Shown: in pieces, positions 52,001 to 64,000 of the stretch
How positions within the stretch are numbered: the first letter of the stretch is position 1
How the letters are laid out: each line of letters begins with the position of its first letter
DNA from: Aphis gossypii
Taxonomy: Eukaryota; Arthropoda; Insecta; Hemiptera; Aphididae
Assembly (NCBI RefSeq): GCF_020184175.1
Contig: NC_065531.1
Span: forward strand, 80,322,604 to 80,386,603
DNA length: 64,000 nt
Direction: 5' to 3'
Made by a program: the position numbers and the translations under genes
Notes under the pieces: generated by a model
What the model saw: the letters and a program-made list of their open reading frames with translations, nothing else
Told to the model about the DNA's origin: nothing
Databases searched by the model: none

Positions 52001-55000
52001 TACCTCTACTCGAAATCTCAACACATTACTTATAAACAAAACTTAATTTTTACAATATTTTAATTATTTTTTTGACCTATTCATTGATATTTTAATTTTT
52101 CATTTATTTTTACTGGAAATATAATATAGTTCTATTAAGTTAATATATTTTATAGTTATATATTAAGTTTTTATAATATCAAGTAAACATAAGCACAATT
52201 TTTATTTTGTTTTTATTAATTTGAAGATCAAATATTGATTAAATTTATCAAAATCAGAATGATTATACGCATTATTAAATATTTTTGTATTATATTATTT
52301 ATAATTCCTTACAAACTTTTAATTCGTTTTGAATTAAAATATTTATAAAATCATTTAAACGGATATAGACAATGTCGTCTTCATAAAATTGGTCGATTGA
52401 ATCTGATATTAAAAATAACAAAATTAAACGTGAACTAAAATAAACATAAATTCAGTTTTGTAGGCTTAAAAAATGTAAATTTTAACTTCCTTAACGACAA
52501 AAAAATAATTAAAAGATAAGATTAATTTAAAAGTAAAAGTATTATAATGTTTATTTTTCTATTGTGTAAACAATTGTGATTTCTTTAAAAAAAAAAAAAT
52601 GCAAATTAAGATTCTTTGAGAATTCGATAGATATTAAATCAGGCAATAAAGCCACACTAACTAAGGTATTCAAAGTACTCTAAATGTATACCTCGATATC
52701 AACCTTAGTTACAATGGTTCTATTAACCTGAGAGTATGTTGATTGTTTCGATTGCTCAGTCAATAAAAATGCATTGTTTATATTATCTAAATTAATTTTT
52801 ATGAACCCATAGTCTATATTGGTGAATATTCTTAAAAATAAACTTAAGTGTATTTATCATAATACTTGTTTAACCAATGATGGGCATATTATACAGAATC
52901 AATAACAATCGTTCTAAAACACGACTTTATGTGATAAATGTCTACTATTTTTTCACATGCATCTGTTACCGTCAGACTCAAATAATGTGACACGCAACAT
53001 CGTTTATTTCAAACAATAGACGAATTTGTCACTGTTAAGTCTTCAATTTCAGATATCGGTTTTTGTGTCTGTTATTTGAAGAAAGATGTAGATATTTCGA
53101 TGTATTTTTTATAATGTTATTATCCAGTGTACACAAATACCTAATACACAATTGTTTTGTCTTACAATAAAGTCAGTTGCAGCTGAATATTACTGAAGCA
53201 GAGCTAAATAAATTATTGAGATAGGTTAGGTTAGATTTGTGTGTGGTGGTTATAACCTAACCTAGTCCCTTAACTTGTTGTAACATTTTTATCTATGAGA
53301 ATTTCGATTATTTTTAACATATTTTAATCGTGAAAAAACTCAGTAAGGAAATAATTCCGATTAATATTATCGTTTAAAATATTCACAAATGTTATTGAAA
53401 ATATAATTCGCTACAATAATAATAAAAAATAGTTCATTTTAGCGTGATTTTTTTTTTTTTTTTTTTAAGAAAAATAAATATTATGCTTTAATTTAAACTT
53501 ATTTTTCAAGAATTATGCGTATTTGGGTGGGTTATTTTGTAAAGTAGTGTATGTAAAAATAAATAAGTTTTCAATAAAGATACAATAATATACAAATAAC
53601 TGAAATTTTAGGCACCATAATAATATTCTGAATAATCAAATATTCTTGGAAATATTGACAATCAAATAATATTTTTTATTTTACAAAAAATTAAATAAAT
53701 AATGCTGGACAATTTTAATTAATAGCTTACAATAAATTAAGTATCGAATAACACAAAGTAAAGAAGGTATTTATCATAATAATAATATAATAAGTTTAAG
53801 GAAATAACAGAAGGTAAAATTCCAAAATACTTGTTCAAATAGCTTTCTCGGAAGATTGAAAAAGGTACTTACCTACTTACTGTGTGCGTTGATGTTTAGG
53901 GTCAATAAAAGTAAATTTTCTAAATAGATTCACGAGTTAATAAATAGATAATGACGTTTATTTTGAGTATTCAAAGGTTTGTTTGATTTAGGGTATGATA
54001 ATGACGTCAGTTTAGTATACTTAGCTTGGATGTATGCTTTATATTTACTTGACTACTTCAAACTAACAATACTATATAGAGTATTAAGTGATTTTAGTAT
54101 GAAGTAAGATGAAAAACATATACAAATATAGTAAATTTAAATATTATTCGATAAACGAATTTTATATTCTTTAAAAATTATAAATATTGATTCGTAGGTG
54201 GTATTATAATATTTTATACTTAATTTATGTAGTTGCATTCGGTAATGCATATGGCAAACTTTTTTTCCTTACTCATACGAAACGGCTTTACTTATATCTG
54301 AAACTAGTTGGGAAGGAGCCCATTATAATGGCCAAACTTATATATATATATGCGTTTGATAATTACTTGGTTTTTTAAACATAACTTTACTAAATAAATA
54401 ACCTTAACACAAAATAAAAAGAAAACACAATCAACTATCAATGAAATAAAAATTCAGGATATAAATTGAAAGATTAATACTTGTGCATGCGATGTCATTA
54501 ATAAAAAAGAATACACAACATTTAGGAATAACTTTTAAACTATTGACCAGCACCTAAAATGGGACTACAAATTTTCGATTTTGCAATGTAATAATAGGAC
54601 AACTATGGAGCGGTCTAGACATGGCAAGAAATAAAATGATGAAAACACAAAAAGCATGAATAAAATAATATTAAACATGTATGAAACTTATTCCTTAATA
54701 CTCATACTGTAATACACGACAACAAAATAATATAGAGATCCCTTTACGACTAGAGCTTTAAAAATATCAACTCTATGTTTTTAAGGTTATTAAATATAGA
54801 ATATAATATAATATATGTCCCAATACACATCATAAATTTGCGATTTATCTTATATTTTATACGAAAATGTTGTTAAAATGTGGTGAAGACACAACACAAA
54901 ATATTATGTATAAATTAAATTTTGGGAACGATAATAAAATTTGGACATTCCAAACGTATAATAACATAATGCACAAAAATATTTAACTATCCTCGACATA

Positions 55001-56078
55001 TTACATAACTTGCATGCAACACTCGGACCTAAACAGAAACTCGACAATCGATTCATACATTTATTAAGAAAATAAAATAAAACCTTTAATATGATATCTT
55101 AACTAAATTAAATTTACAGTGTGTAAAATAAAAACAATAACAATATAATTATTAAAATTAGACTCCTTGATCTTAAAATTATAATCTGAAGAATTAAAAT
55201 AAAATGACATGTAATTATGGTTCATATTAAATTATGAACTTACTCAATAATAATGCTATAATATAATGTACTGAGGAAATAATGTTATCCTTCCTTCGTG
55301 AAAGTTTTTAATCTACTTTGATGAAACTTATTATGTCTAACATTTAATGATAAACGATAATTAATTATCGTAATTTGTTTAAACGATATATTGTAATACC
55401 ATATCTGCAATAGCATATGAAGGATTAGTAAATGTTTTGCATTAATACCAATAAACTAAACATTAATACTTTTGTGTTTGCCTTCTCGAGCAGTTAATCC
55501 CAAATGATCATTTTCTTATAGTAAATTAATGTTGATAATATATAATTCTACATTATAATACTATGTATCTAGATTACATTTATTTCACAATTCACTAATA
55601 ATTAATCAAGTTTATCGAGTTAATATATGACACCAACAACTGGCGTGTATCAAGTATTCTTTTGGTTATGAAAATTGAGCCCACCAAGAGGTCTGTTGTA
55701 CGTTTAAGTATATTTCGACAAAATTGCAAAACGTTTATATTTTTATTGAAAACGTAAGCAGAAAAAAAAAGAGATGTATCAACATTTTTCACTACATTTG
55801 ATTTTCATAAATATTGATATTGTTTTTTTTTAATTTAATTTAACTTTATATTATCCACCACAGGATAATTATCCTACAACTGAATAATTTACGTTGTTTT
55901 TCTCGATAAATATTAATTTTATACTTTTTATTTTTATTTTTTGTAATTTTTGAGACTAAATTATAAAATTCAGCACACGTTGACGGAAACTAAAATAAGA
56001 TCTTTTTGCTATGAATTATGTGTATGCAGAGAATATAATTAGTTGATACATTTATAGAGGTTAGAGGATATGCTGTAC
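46081..56078. other. Gene desert, left part
   Basis: About 10 kb with no recognisable exon. CpG-richer islands stand out at about 47270-47880, 48420-48740 and 49300-49720. CRE octamers TGACGTCA occur at 48529-48536 and 54002-54009. The first is followed by a TATATA-containing stretch at about 48564, which could be a promoter, but no first exon could be named. Long open frames here overlap on both strands, as expected of chance. Confidence 0.5.
53222..53264. repeat. Hairpin of telomere-like TTAGG units
   Basis: The 12-nt arm taggttaggtta (53222-53233) is a perfect reverse complement of taacctaaccta (53253-53264) with a 19-nt loop. TTAGG is the usual insect telomere unit, but only two units are present per arm. 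Confidence 0.7.
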
Positions 56079-56098
56079 ATATATATATATATATATTA
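56079..56098. repeat. (AT)n microsatellite
   Basis: A run of about nine AT dinucleotides just left of the E-box/CRE cluster. Confidence 0.85.
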
Positions 56099-56154
56099 TA
56101 ATAGTAAAATCATACTTCAACAGCGAAGAAAAGGAGAAATCGACTAATATACAC

Positions 56155-57270
56155 TGACGTCATTGGATCATAAAGGATCTTCATTAACCCAACTACAAAT
56201 CACGTTTCGTGAGCATTGGTTCGTGTTAATGTTCTATTGTGGAATTTCATTTTCGGTTGACTCTGCTAAACACGTGCAAACTTCAAGGCGTCTTATTATT
56301 ATAATTTATCAAATTTCGAAAATAGCAAAATATTGAAATGTGTGTACACGTGGGGCACGTGTCTGAATATTCATCGAAGGTCTTGTTATTATTTTCCCTA
56401 GGTGGTTTATAGCGTTGTAAATAAATAACGATTGAAAAAAAAAAAGGTGTGACTATGAAAATATATAATATTATTATAAATATACTAAGAGCGAGAGAGT
56501 GCAGACATAAAATAAACCGAACAATATGCGTTTTATTTCGTAGTTCAGTAAAGTATTACCGATCAGTTGGCGATGTATTCTAGGTAGAAAAATTGACGTA
56601 ATTCTACCATTATTATACCACCACAAAACGCAAATAATATACAATTTCTGATTAAACATTTTTACTTTATTTTTGTTTAAGATCAAATTTATCTTAATAT
56701 ATAATTATAAGTACACGTGCACATAAAAACACTTCATAAATAATTAATTAAAAATATACAATCAAGTATTATACAACCTTGAAAAATAGGTTTAGAGGAA
56801 CATATTTGGTATGCATATAATATTATATCATTAAGTTATTTTGAATTATTTATTTTAATATAATAATATACATGACATTTTTTTATTTATAAATAAACAT
56901 ATTAAATTATAAATAATATCGTATCGGTTTAAATAAAATTTGAAATAATTTGGGTAATTTTAATAACATCGTTTTTTAGTTTCCAAGGCTTAATCTCAAT
57001 AAATAATTAAAAAAAAAAAATGCTCTTTTACTTAATTAATTTCGTGGCTGCTAGCGGCGACTGATAAAAACCAAATATCTGTTGTCTTCGAATTTCTCAC
57101 GAACACGATTTTGGTCAACTCAACCTTTCGTCGATATGAAAAAAATCACGAATAACAAATTAAAAAAAAATATGACTGTTATGAAATTAAAAGTTTCTTT
57201 TTCGTTGAGTTAAATTTAAAAGAAAAGAAACACCGTTTAAATTCAATCCGTTTGCCGTCGATCGCACGTG
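56155..57270. promoter_or_regulatory. Cluster of palindromic CACGTG E-boxes with a CRE octamer
   Basis: CACGTG occurs at 56271-56276, 56347-56352, 56356-56361, 56714-56719 and 57265-57270, and TGACGTCA at 56155-56162. The middle pair is separated by only three bases. Elsewhere in the window I saw CACGTG only once, inside a SORL1 exon (5782). CACGTG is the core site of bHLH and bHLH-PAS factors (Myc/Max, USF, CLOCK/CYCLE) and TGACGTCA of CREB/ATF. In DNA this AT-rich such clustering is unlikely by chance and suggests an enhancer or promoter. The target gene is not visible. Confidence 0.4.
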
Positions 57271-60200
57271 GTTTTCGGCGATTTTACATTTTGTTGAATT
57301 GCGATGCATAACTCTGAAGAATATCAGACTATTACGTGTAAACATCAAGATTGAACGCATTGTTGCTTCCGTACGATTTGGCGATCAGACGTACTACAAC
57401 AAGTTGAATCAGGTTCGGTACTTTGATCTGATGTGAAATAAGCGCCAAACACGCGTTTTATCTTCGATCTCGACTGCGGGATGTTGTGTACATTACAATA
57501 TGTTAATATTTTATATAGTTTCAGTCGAACGTGTTTAAATTTAAAGCTCTGATTTTTTTTCCAGAATAAAATAGTAGACGTTTTTTTATACGTTTTATAG
57601 CAAAATAAATACATTATGCACTATTGGATAGTGTTACGCATCGATTGAATATTGTTATTAAAATATAATTGTGCGAGTATTCGATACTATATTTTATTAT
57701 TATTCTTTAGAATCAAACAAACACTAATTGTCAATTAGTGATTTAAATTAACTAAATATAAAACACCAAATATAACGACACTGTGACGTTATATTTTAAT
57801 GTGCTGTATGAAAAGTATAAAAACGTCTTAACACTCTTAACTCTTACACAAATAGATGAAATAGTACTTACGAATTGGCGATCTTCAAGATTCAATCGGT
57901 TTCGCACGGAATCCAAAACAGTCAAATATAAATAACCGTAGTAAAATGTTTACAGAAAATTGTTGTGTTACAGGAAACCATAATATAATATTATATAACA
58001 CCAATGTTTTAGCGATACGCAGTAATAAACAATATTATTATTAAACGTAGTTTATCGATAATGAGGGTGACAAATAAAAACAAAACGGTTTGCAAATTAT
58101 TTGATCAAATATTAAACTATTACACAGCTTGTGTACCTACGCATTAGTATTTGTAAAGCTACAAATACACCCTCTCTTCCGTATCTACCCAAATAGTATG
58201 AACGGTGTATGATTTACAACATACTATTTGAATACCTACTTAATAAAAAAAAAACGAATGATTAAACTTTTAAAATATTCACAACTATTAATGTCCTATA
58301 TAGATTGGGCATTTCAATTTTTTTTTTAGCTACTCGGTAACAATAATTGTAATTTATACATTCGTTTTATACCGATACCAGAGTTGTGCATAGAATACTG
58401 TAACAATGGTTGACCTTTTTAAATTTATTTTCGCGAACTTCTTTTGTTGACGATATTATTCATTTCCTTAAACAGAAGAAAAAATAAATGGTTTTAGGTA
58501 CTTCCGATTCAATTTCTTACGTTACAAACCCTACATATTATTATTTATTGGTATATTGAATGAATAATAAAATTTCTCTTTAATTTCTCTTCTATATATA
58601 AACGACTTAAGATTTTATTTTTATTTTAAACGTGTAGGTACAAATCATTAAATTTGGTTTTCGAGTAAAATGTTAAATTATATTCAATGAAACAAATTAA
58701 CAATCTCTTCTTTTTCAGTGTTATATATAAAAACGAAAATTCTTCCACATTATAGGGAAATGTATTTTCTGTACACAATAGCAATTGATGTGAAAAATAC
58801 TCATTTTTCTAACGTGACGATTTTGACTAAGTATCTTCGCCTCCGTAAAAGCATTTTCTATTTTAGTGCTTACCTACCTTGTTGGATTGTTAAATATGAT
58901 ATTTTTGTATTTTTTACAAAAGTGACCACATCGGTAAACCGTTGTTTGTAGTTCTGTAATAAGCATTATTTCTTTGCTATTTGTCAAGTTTGACGTAAAT
59001 AATTATATTTAGATTTTTTATTTTATGAACACCTACATAGTCGATACATTTATAAGTACGTGACATATTTTTATTTAAAAAATAATATATTCGTATTGCA
59101 TAAGTTTAATATATTATACGCGACTTTACAGCATCGATGTGAGAAAAGTCAACGTGTGAAAATGGAAAAGTAGTTTTAACAAAAGCTGGTTGTACATTGT
59201 AATATTTATAACGGGCTATATACTTACGTTCGGAACTACATGTGTACATATTCGACAGAAAAACAAATTTCACTTATCTGAACTTATGGTTAAAACTTTT
59301 GCTAACCGAACTTTTGTGTTAAAACACAATATCATTGCAAGCACTATTTTAATATCGACGTCGTTTTTCACCTTTATTTACAGTCGTATTATAATCAGTA
59401 AATCGTTGTCTAATACGGTTGTTATACTTGCATAATATAATAATAGCGTACATTACATAATAATACGAGTATTATATCCGACATCAACGTTATGTAATTC
59501 TATTTTGTTAATCCGCGACAAGTTCACGTTTGCTTATGACGTGTGCAAACACGTATAATATTAAACGAATAATAAAAACAAACTCGACACGCAGATGGAA
59601 CCTTTGAAAAAAAACGACGCACCAAACGAATCGGCCGGTGACTATACTCGACGATGACGGTTTTTGACGGAAACGAAATTTGTTGAAAACCACTATAATA
59701 GACACGCTGCAGGTCATCGTCAGGTTTCGTGGCTCGAGTAGATCGTGTGACGTTGGATTCGGAATTTTTATATTCCTTAGAAGTGATACGCGTTGGAGGA
59801 TATAGCTGACAGCCTTGCTATTATACAGTGTGGATTGTATAAGTACACGATTGAACGACGACATCGTGATGGATGATACATTATTATCGTTACATTCGAT
59901 GTGGGTTTTTGAGCGAAGTCGTTTTTTTTTTTTATATAATGCCAATGTTTGTGCTCGCTAGGTTTTCAAAAAAAAACCTCTATCAAAAAAATGTTTGTAA
60001 AAAATGTACATTTTTTTAATTTGATAAAAGTGGTCAGTTAATTTTTTAAATATTATTATGTACTTGATTTTGAATTAAAACTTGTAACTTTTTAACACAA
60101 ATAATGAAACTGAAATCTTGTTAAATGTTCGAAATTGTGAAAGTTCCATAATGCCGAAATGTTTGAGTCTATTACGTTGAACGTTTTATATTTTAATAAT

Positions 60201-63200
60201 AATTTAACTATACAATACAAAAGGTGTTAACTTTGTGTATTCGTAAGATTATCGAAAATTCTTAAAATAGTGCAAAAATGTTTCTATTGTTTAAAAATAT
60301 AATACATGTTAGGTTCTCACGAAATTTTTATTTCGTAAGTCGTAAATTATCTTTAAAAAATCAATTGAACAATTTTGAAGATTAAACAATATTGTAGTTT
60401 ACATTATTTTTTAATCTATAAAAGTATTAACTATGTAATTTTGAGAACTTTTGGATTCATCTATAAACCTGTAAAATATTTTACATTTTTTCATAGTTAT
60501 AAAATAAAAAAAATAGATGATTGTTTTGTCAATTATCGAGGTTAAAAATAAAAATAATATTTTAATTACAAAGGTCCCCTGTGCTTTTGTCGAAAAAAAG
60601 TTATCTATAAATTGGTAATTGGTAATTTTTGTTTCAGGACGAGCTTCTGGTATAAATTCAATAAAATCGAAAAGTTTTTAATGTTTTTAGTTACAGTTTT
60701 TTCGCCTGCCGTGTATTGTTAAATCGTATTACTATCGATAAAAAAATAGAATCCAATTACGTAATTAAAATATTAAAATATGAATAATAGTGTACTTAAC
60801 TTTTTATTTTGTTTAAAACATAATATATATATTTTTTAAATACGGCCCACAACACAACACATAAATTTCATAATTGTTTTAATAAAATTGTCGCAATTTT
60901 TCTTTTTAATATGCCTAATAATGTAATATACTTATAACATTATTATATTTATTTTTATATTTCAATCGGTTTCGTTAGAAAAACGAACTAAATAATTTCA
61001 TCACTCCAAACAATACGGGTGTAATACGTTGAGTGTATTTAATAAGTAATAATCTAGGTACGCATAACTTATAGTCAAAATGTTACTTAACTATTTACCA
61101 ATAATTAGGTCTGCGACCTAATTCCGTACATTGACTGCCGAATAGAAGCTCTAATTCCACTGAACTCCGTAATACATTAAATTGATTATTCACTGTGACT
61201 AATCGTTTAATTGCAGATCGAGTGAATGAGTTGTAAATGTACTGTGGAGTATTATTATCCGCTGTAGCCGAGTTCCTGAAATTTTATAGTATAGGTGTTT
61301 GAAGAGCTCGCATATAATATAATACATTATAATATTATAATACATCATAATAGTATATAAAAACGAATAGCTAAGTTATTGTAAAATAAGTATTTGAAAA
61401 TCATTAATATTTTGATCTCGAAATTGATTGGAATTTCCAATTACGATAACTTATGTTAGTATATCATGTACTGTACATACGAGATTGTTAAGTAAGATAG
61501 TTATTCTCGTCTTCATCGTTACGTTATCTGATGTAAATTGCTTCGTGACGACTGAAATAAATAATTTTTATGATTTTTTTTTTTTTTTTTACTTCAAGTT
61601 CATATTTTTATAATATTATATACAATATAGTACCTAAGTTGACGAAATGATTGAAACATACCTGCTTAGTATACTTATGCCGATATTGTGTTTTACAAAT
61701 AACACAAACGTCGCTGCTGTCGTAATAATATTGACAATTATTGTACTTTTGAATTTTAAGTGTCTCGATGATATACGGATCATTTAATACCAGTGCGCAG
61801 AGATATGTCGGAGATGGGATTAGTTGGTATAAGAGCCAAGAGGCTTGCATCCCACATAGCGCAAGATTTTTGTAATAATACATTTCACTAATTAAGGTTT
61901 GAAAACTTACATGTACATTGCACATATTATATTAGTATGAGGCTTAATGCTCCCCTAAGTACAAATCATAAATACGATCAATACTGCATGTTATATTGTA
62001 GGCATATGGCTTTTAGTTTAAGGAGCTAAATTCTAAAAACCATTAACGATGAAACATTGGTACCTATATACTGTTCAATTTTGTTTATTACAGCAATACA
62101 TAACAATGACCTAATTAATAATTATATACTAGCAAACGTTATTATTATTATTTCATAAATTAAAATGTTCATAATTTTTAACAGGAGTCATCCGACGTCA
62201 TGTACAAATTATTTTTATACAAAAAATTTGATTCACTTACTGTTTCAATGTTTTCAATTATTTATAACTACGATGTATACAAGTTTAACAGGTTATGACA
62301 GTTATAAATAGTCTTCGATAAATGAATAATGAACTAATTAAGTAAATAAATACCTATTTACTTTTAAACCTAAAAACGTACAAAATCATAATATCATATT
62401 AATTAAAATTCTTTTTAATATTTGTTAATTGCTCATTAATTTTCTCTATTTTACAATAAGAAATCGTTTAATTATATTGTTAATTTCATCGTTAATTATA
62501 TATTATTGACGTGCGTAAGTTATAAAGAAACATTCATTAACAGTCGCGAAGTCTAATTTAGTTTTTTTTTTTTTTGATTAAATAATAACCTGATAAAATA
62601 TGTTTATATTTAAGTTCTATATTTAACTATAATTAAAAATGGAAATTTTTATTTATTCTTTTTTGTACATTGATATTTTGTTTTGACTCATGAAACGAAA
62701 TATTTTGACGATTATCGAACGAATGTCCCTGAAGATATTACGAAAACTTCTAGGTTTTAAACATTTTTCATCTAAGTAGCTTGTGTTAATCGCTTGAATG
62801 TTAAAACGAAAAAAATTTATAAGAAGTCATTTTTCGATCTTTCGTATACTGTATAAAAAAAAATATACATAAAAGTAAATTTTAGTAAACATTTTTAAAT
62901 AAATGTTGTTGTGAAATTTGTAGTGACCATATTACATTTTAGACTAAAATGTATCTTTTATCTTTGAAATTGTACTGTTTTTCATTGAATTTCTTGTATT
63001 ATATTATACATTTATTTCAATATAATTTTATTATAGCCCATTTTGAATTTTAATTTAATTATAACTATATTGTAATTGATTGTTTATGTGGGGAGAAATG
63101 TGATTACATGTCGTTTTTATAATTTATTGATTAATATTACAATACAAATAGCTTTTATCCTATCAATATTTTAATATTAAATTGCATTAATTACTACAAT

Positions 63201-64000
63201 ATTAAGTATAATATACCACATTATATGATCTGAAAATTTCCTGCAATAGCCTGTCATTTATGCATGCATAATAACCTAAATAAAATATATTCGCAAATTT
63301 TAGTTTGACAAAATGTTTTTATGCTTGTCTTTATTACATATCAAAATTATTTACGTTTAGTAGGAACACGGTTATGTCATTTTTATTGTGTAGGTATTAT
63401 TAAAAAAAAACAAATTCATTCATGTTACCTGTTCCTTTTGTTTTTGTTCTGCGCATTGCGCATGTGTATTGTTTATACAACACTTACTTATACTTTTCTA
63501 GTTTTATTTTCATATAATTTTATACACTTGTTTAGCTTTTAAACATTCGATTTCTTCAAAAAAAAATCGAAATAGTTTTTCTATGTTCATTCTATCGAAT
63601 CGTTTTATCTTTTAAACTTCATATTCAGAAGTCTTTTAAAAACTTTCTTGATTTATATGTTGTTAATGGAAATTGAAACTAATAACCAATGACGTTTTTC
63701 AGAGTTGCAAGTACTTTATTTTAGGTAATATCTAATCATTAAATATTATAGAAACTACTTTGACATTCAAATCGCAAAATTTTATAAAATAAAATGTGGT
63801 GAAAACTAACCACCATTAAGTTTGCAGAATAACCAAAAATACACATATTATAAAATATATTAAACAAATTTGTTGGTAACTGTTGTGGGACATTTTCAGA
63901 TTACTACCACGATTTGTTGGATTTTATTTATTTTCAGTAGAACTTTTTTTGTATGTATATATTTTTAGTGCTGCCAACTAAACTCCAACAGTACAACTTT
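57271..64000. other. Gene desert, right part
   Basis: No recognisable exon to the end of the window. Slightly CpG-richer patches occur at about 57240-57480, 59500-59900 and 61680-61860. A bZIP-type palindrome ATTACGTAAT (PAR-bZIP/E4BP4-like site) lies at 60756-60765. The longest frames (minus 59945-59508 and minus 61925-61608) match nothing I know. Confidence 0.5.

Noticed and set aside
59508..59945. 145-codon minus-strand frame
   Set aside because: Composition is not protein-like (mixed Lys start, then hydrophobic tail), no family recognised and no supporting splice or polyadenylation context.
61608..61925. 105-codon minus-strand frame with a CxxC and CxxxH-like end
   Set aside because: The cysteine spacing fits no zinc-finger family I can name and the frame ends in simple AT sequence; kept only as a desert note.
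1..64000. tRNA, rRNA, snRNA genes and CRISPR arrays
   Set aside because: No B-box-like GGTTCGAATCC, no snRNA or rRNA core and no regularly spaced repeats were seen by eye; a covariance-model scan would be decisive.

Overview
The window looks like nuclear DNA of a hemipteran insect, most likely an aphid. It is strongly AT-rich, has many short spliced exons with GT/AG introns, and repeatedly shows the words TAGGTA and AGGTACCT that are common in aphid genomes. The proteins are animal proteins, and nothing prokaryotic was found (no operon, CRISPR array, rRNA or recognisable tRNA). The species is inferred, not proven.

Layout. (1) 1-16,249, plus strand: a nearly complete SORL1/LR11-type sorting receptor. 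Thirty-two exons join in one frame into 2104 residues: VPS10 beta-propeller, 10CC, YWTD propeller, EGF, nine LDL-receptor class A repeats, fibronectin III repeats, one membrane segment and a retromer-type tail. Only the signal peptide, propeptide and extreme N-terminus lie outside the window. (2) 16.6-28.4 kb: intergenic DNA with mobile-element debris: a 159-bp hAT-like MITE with target-site duplications, a decayed jockey-like reverse transcriptase, a GC-rich ORF1-like block and a large foldback repeat. It also holds an orphan candidate terminal exon at 17,010. (3) 28,461-29,191, plus strand: a four-exon gene for a truncated Mutator-like transposase N-terminal domain. (4) 31,979-35,934, plus strand: a three-exon LITAF-domain protein with a PPxY motif, whose second intron carries a LINE reverse-transcriptase remnant. 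(5) 37,843-44,379, minus strand: a 16-exon CFAP58 (CCDC147) coiled-coil axonemal protein, convergent with the LITAF gene. (6) 44.4-64 kb: a gene desert with no recognisable coding exon, but with CpG-richer islands and a marked cluster of palindromic CACGTG E-boxes at 56.3-57.3 kb next to a CRE octamer.

The genes do not form a pathway. SORL1 and LITAF homologues both act in endosomal sorting, but their proximity is probably accidental. CFAP58 is a sperm-flagellum/cilium protein. The clearest things to follow up are the 18-nt in-frame microexon in the SORL1 tail, the spliced and truncated MULE-derived gene beside a foldback repeat, and the E-box/CRE cluster in the desert.
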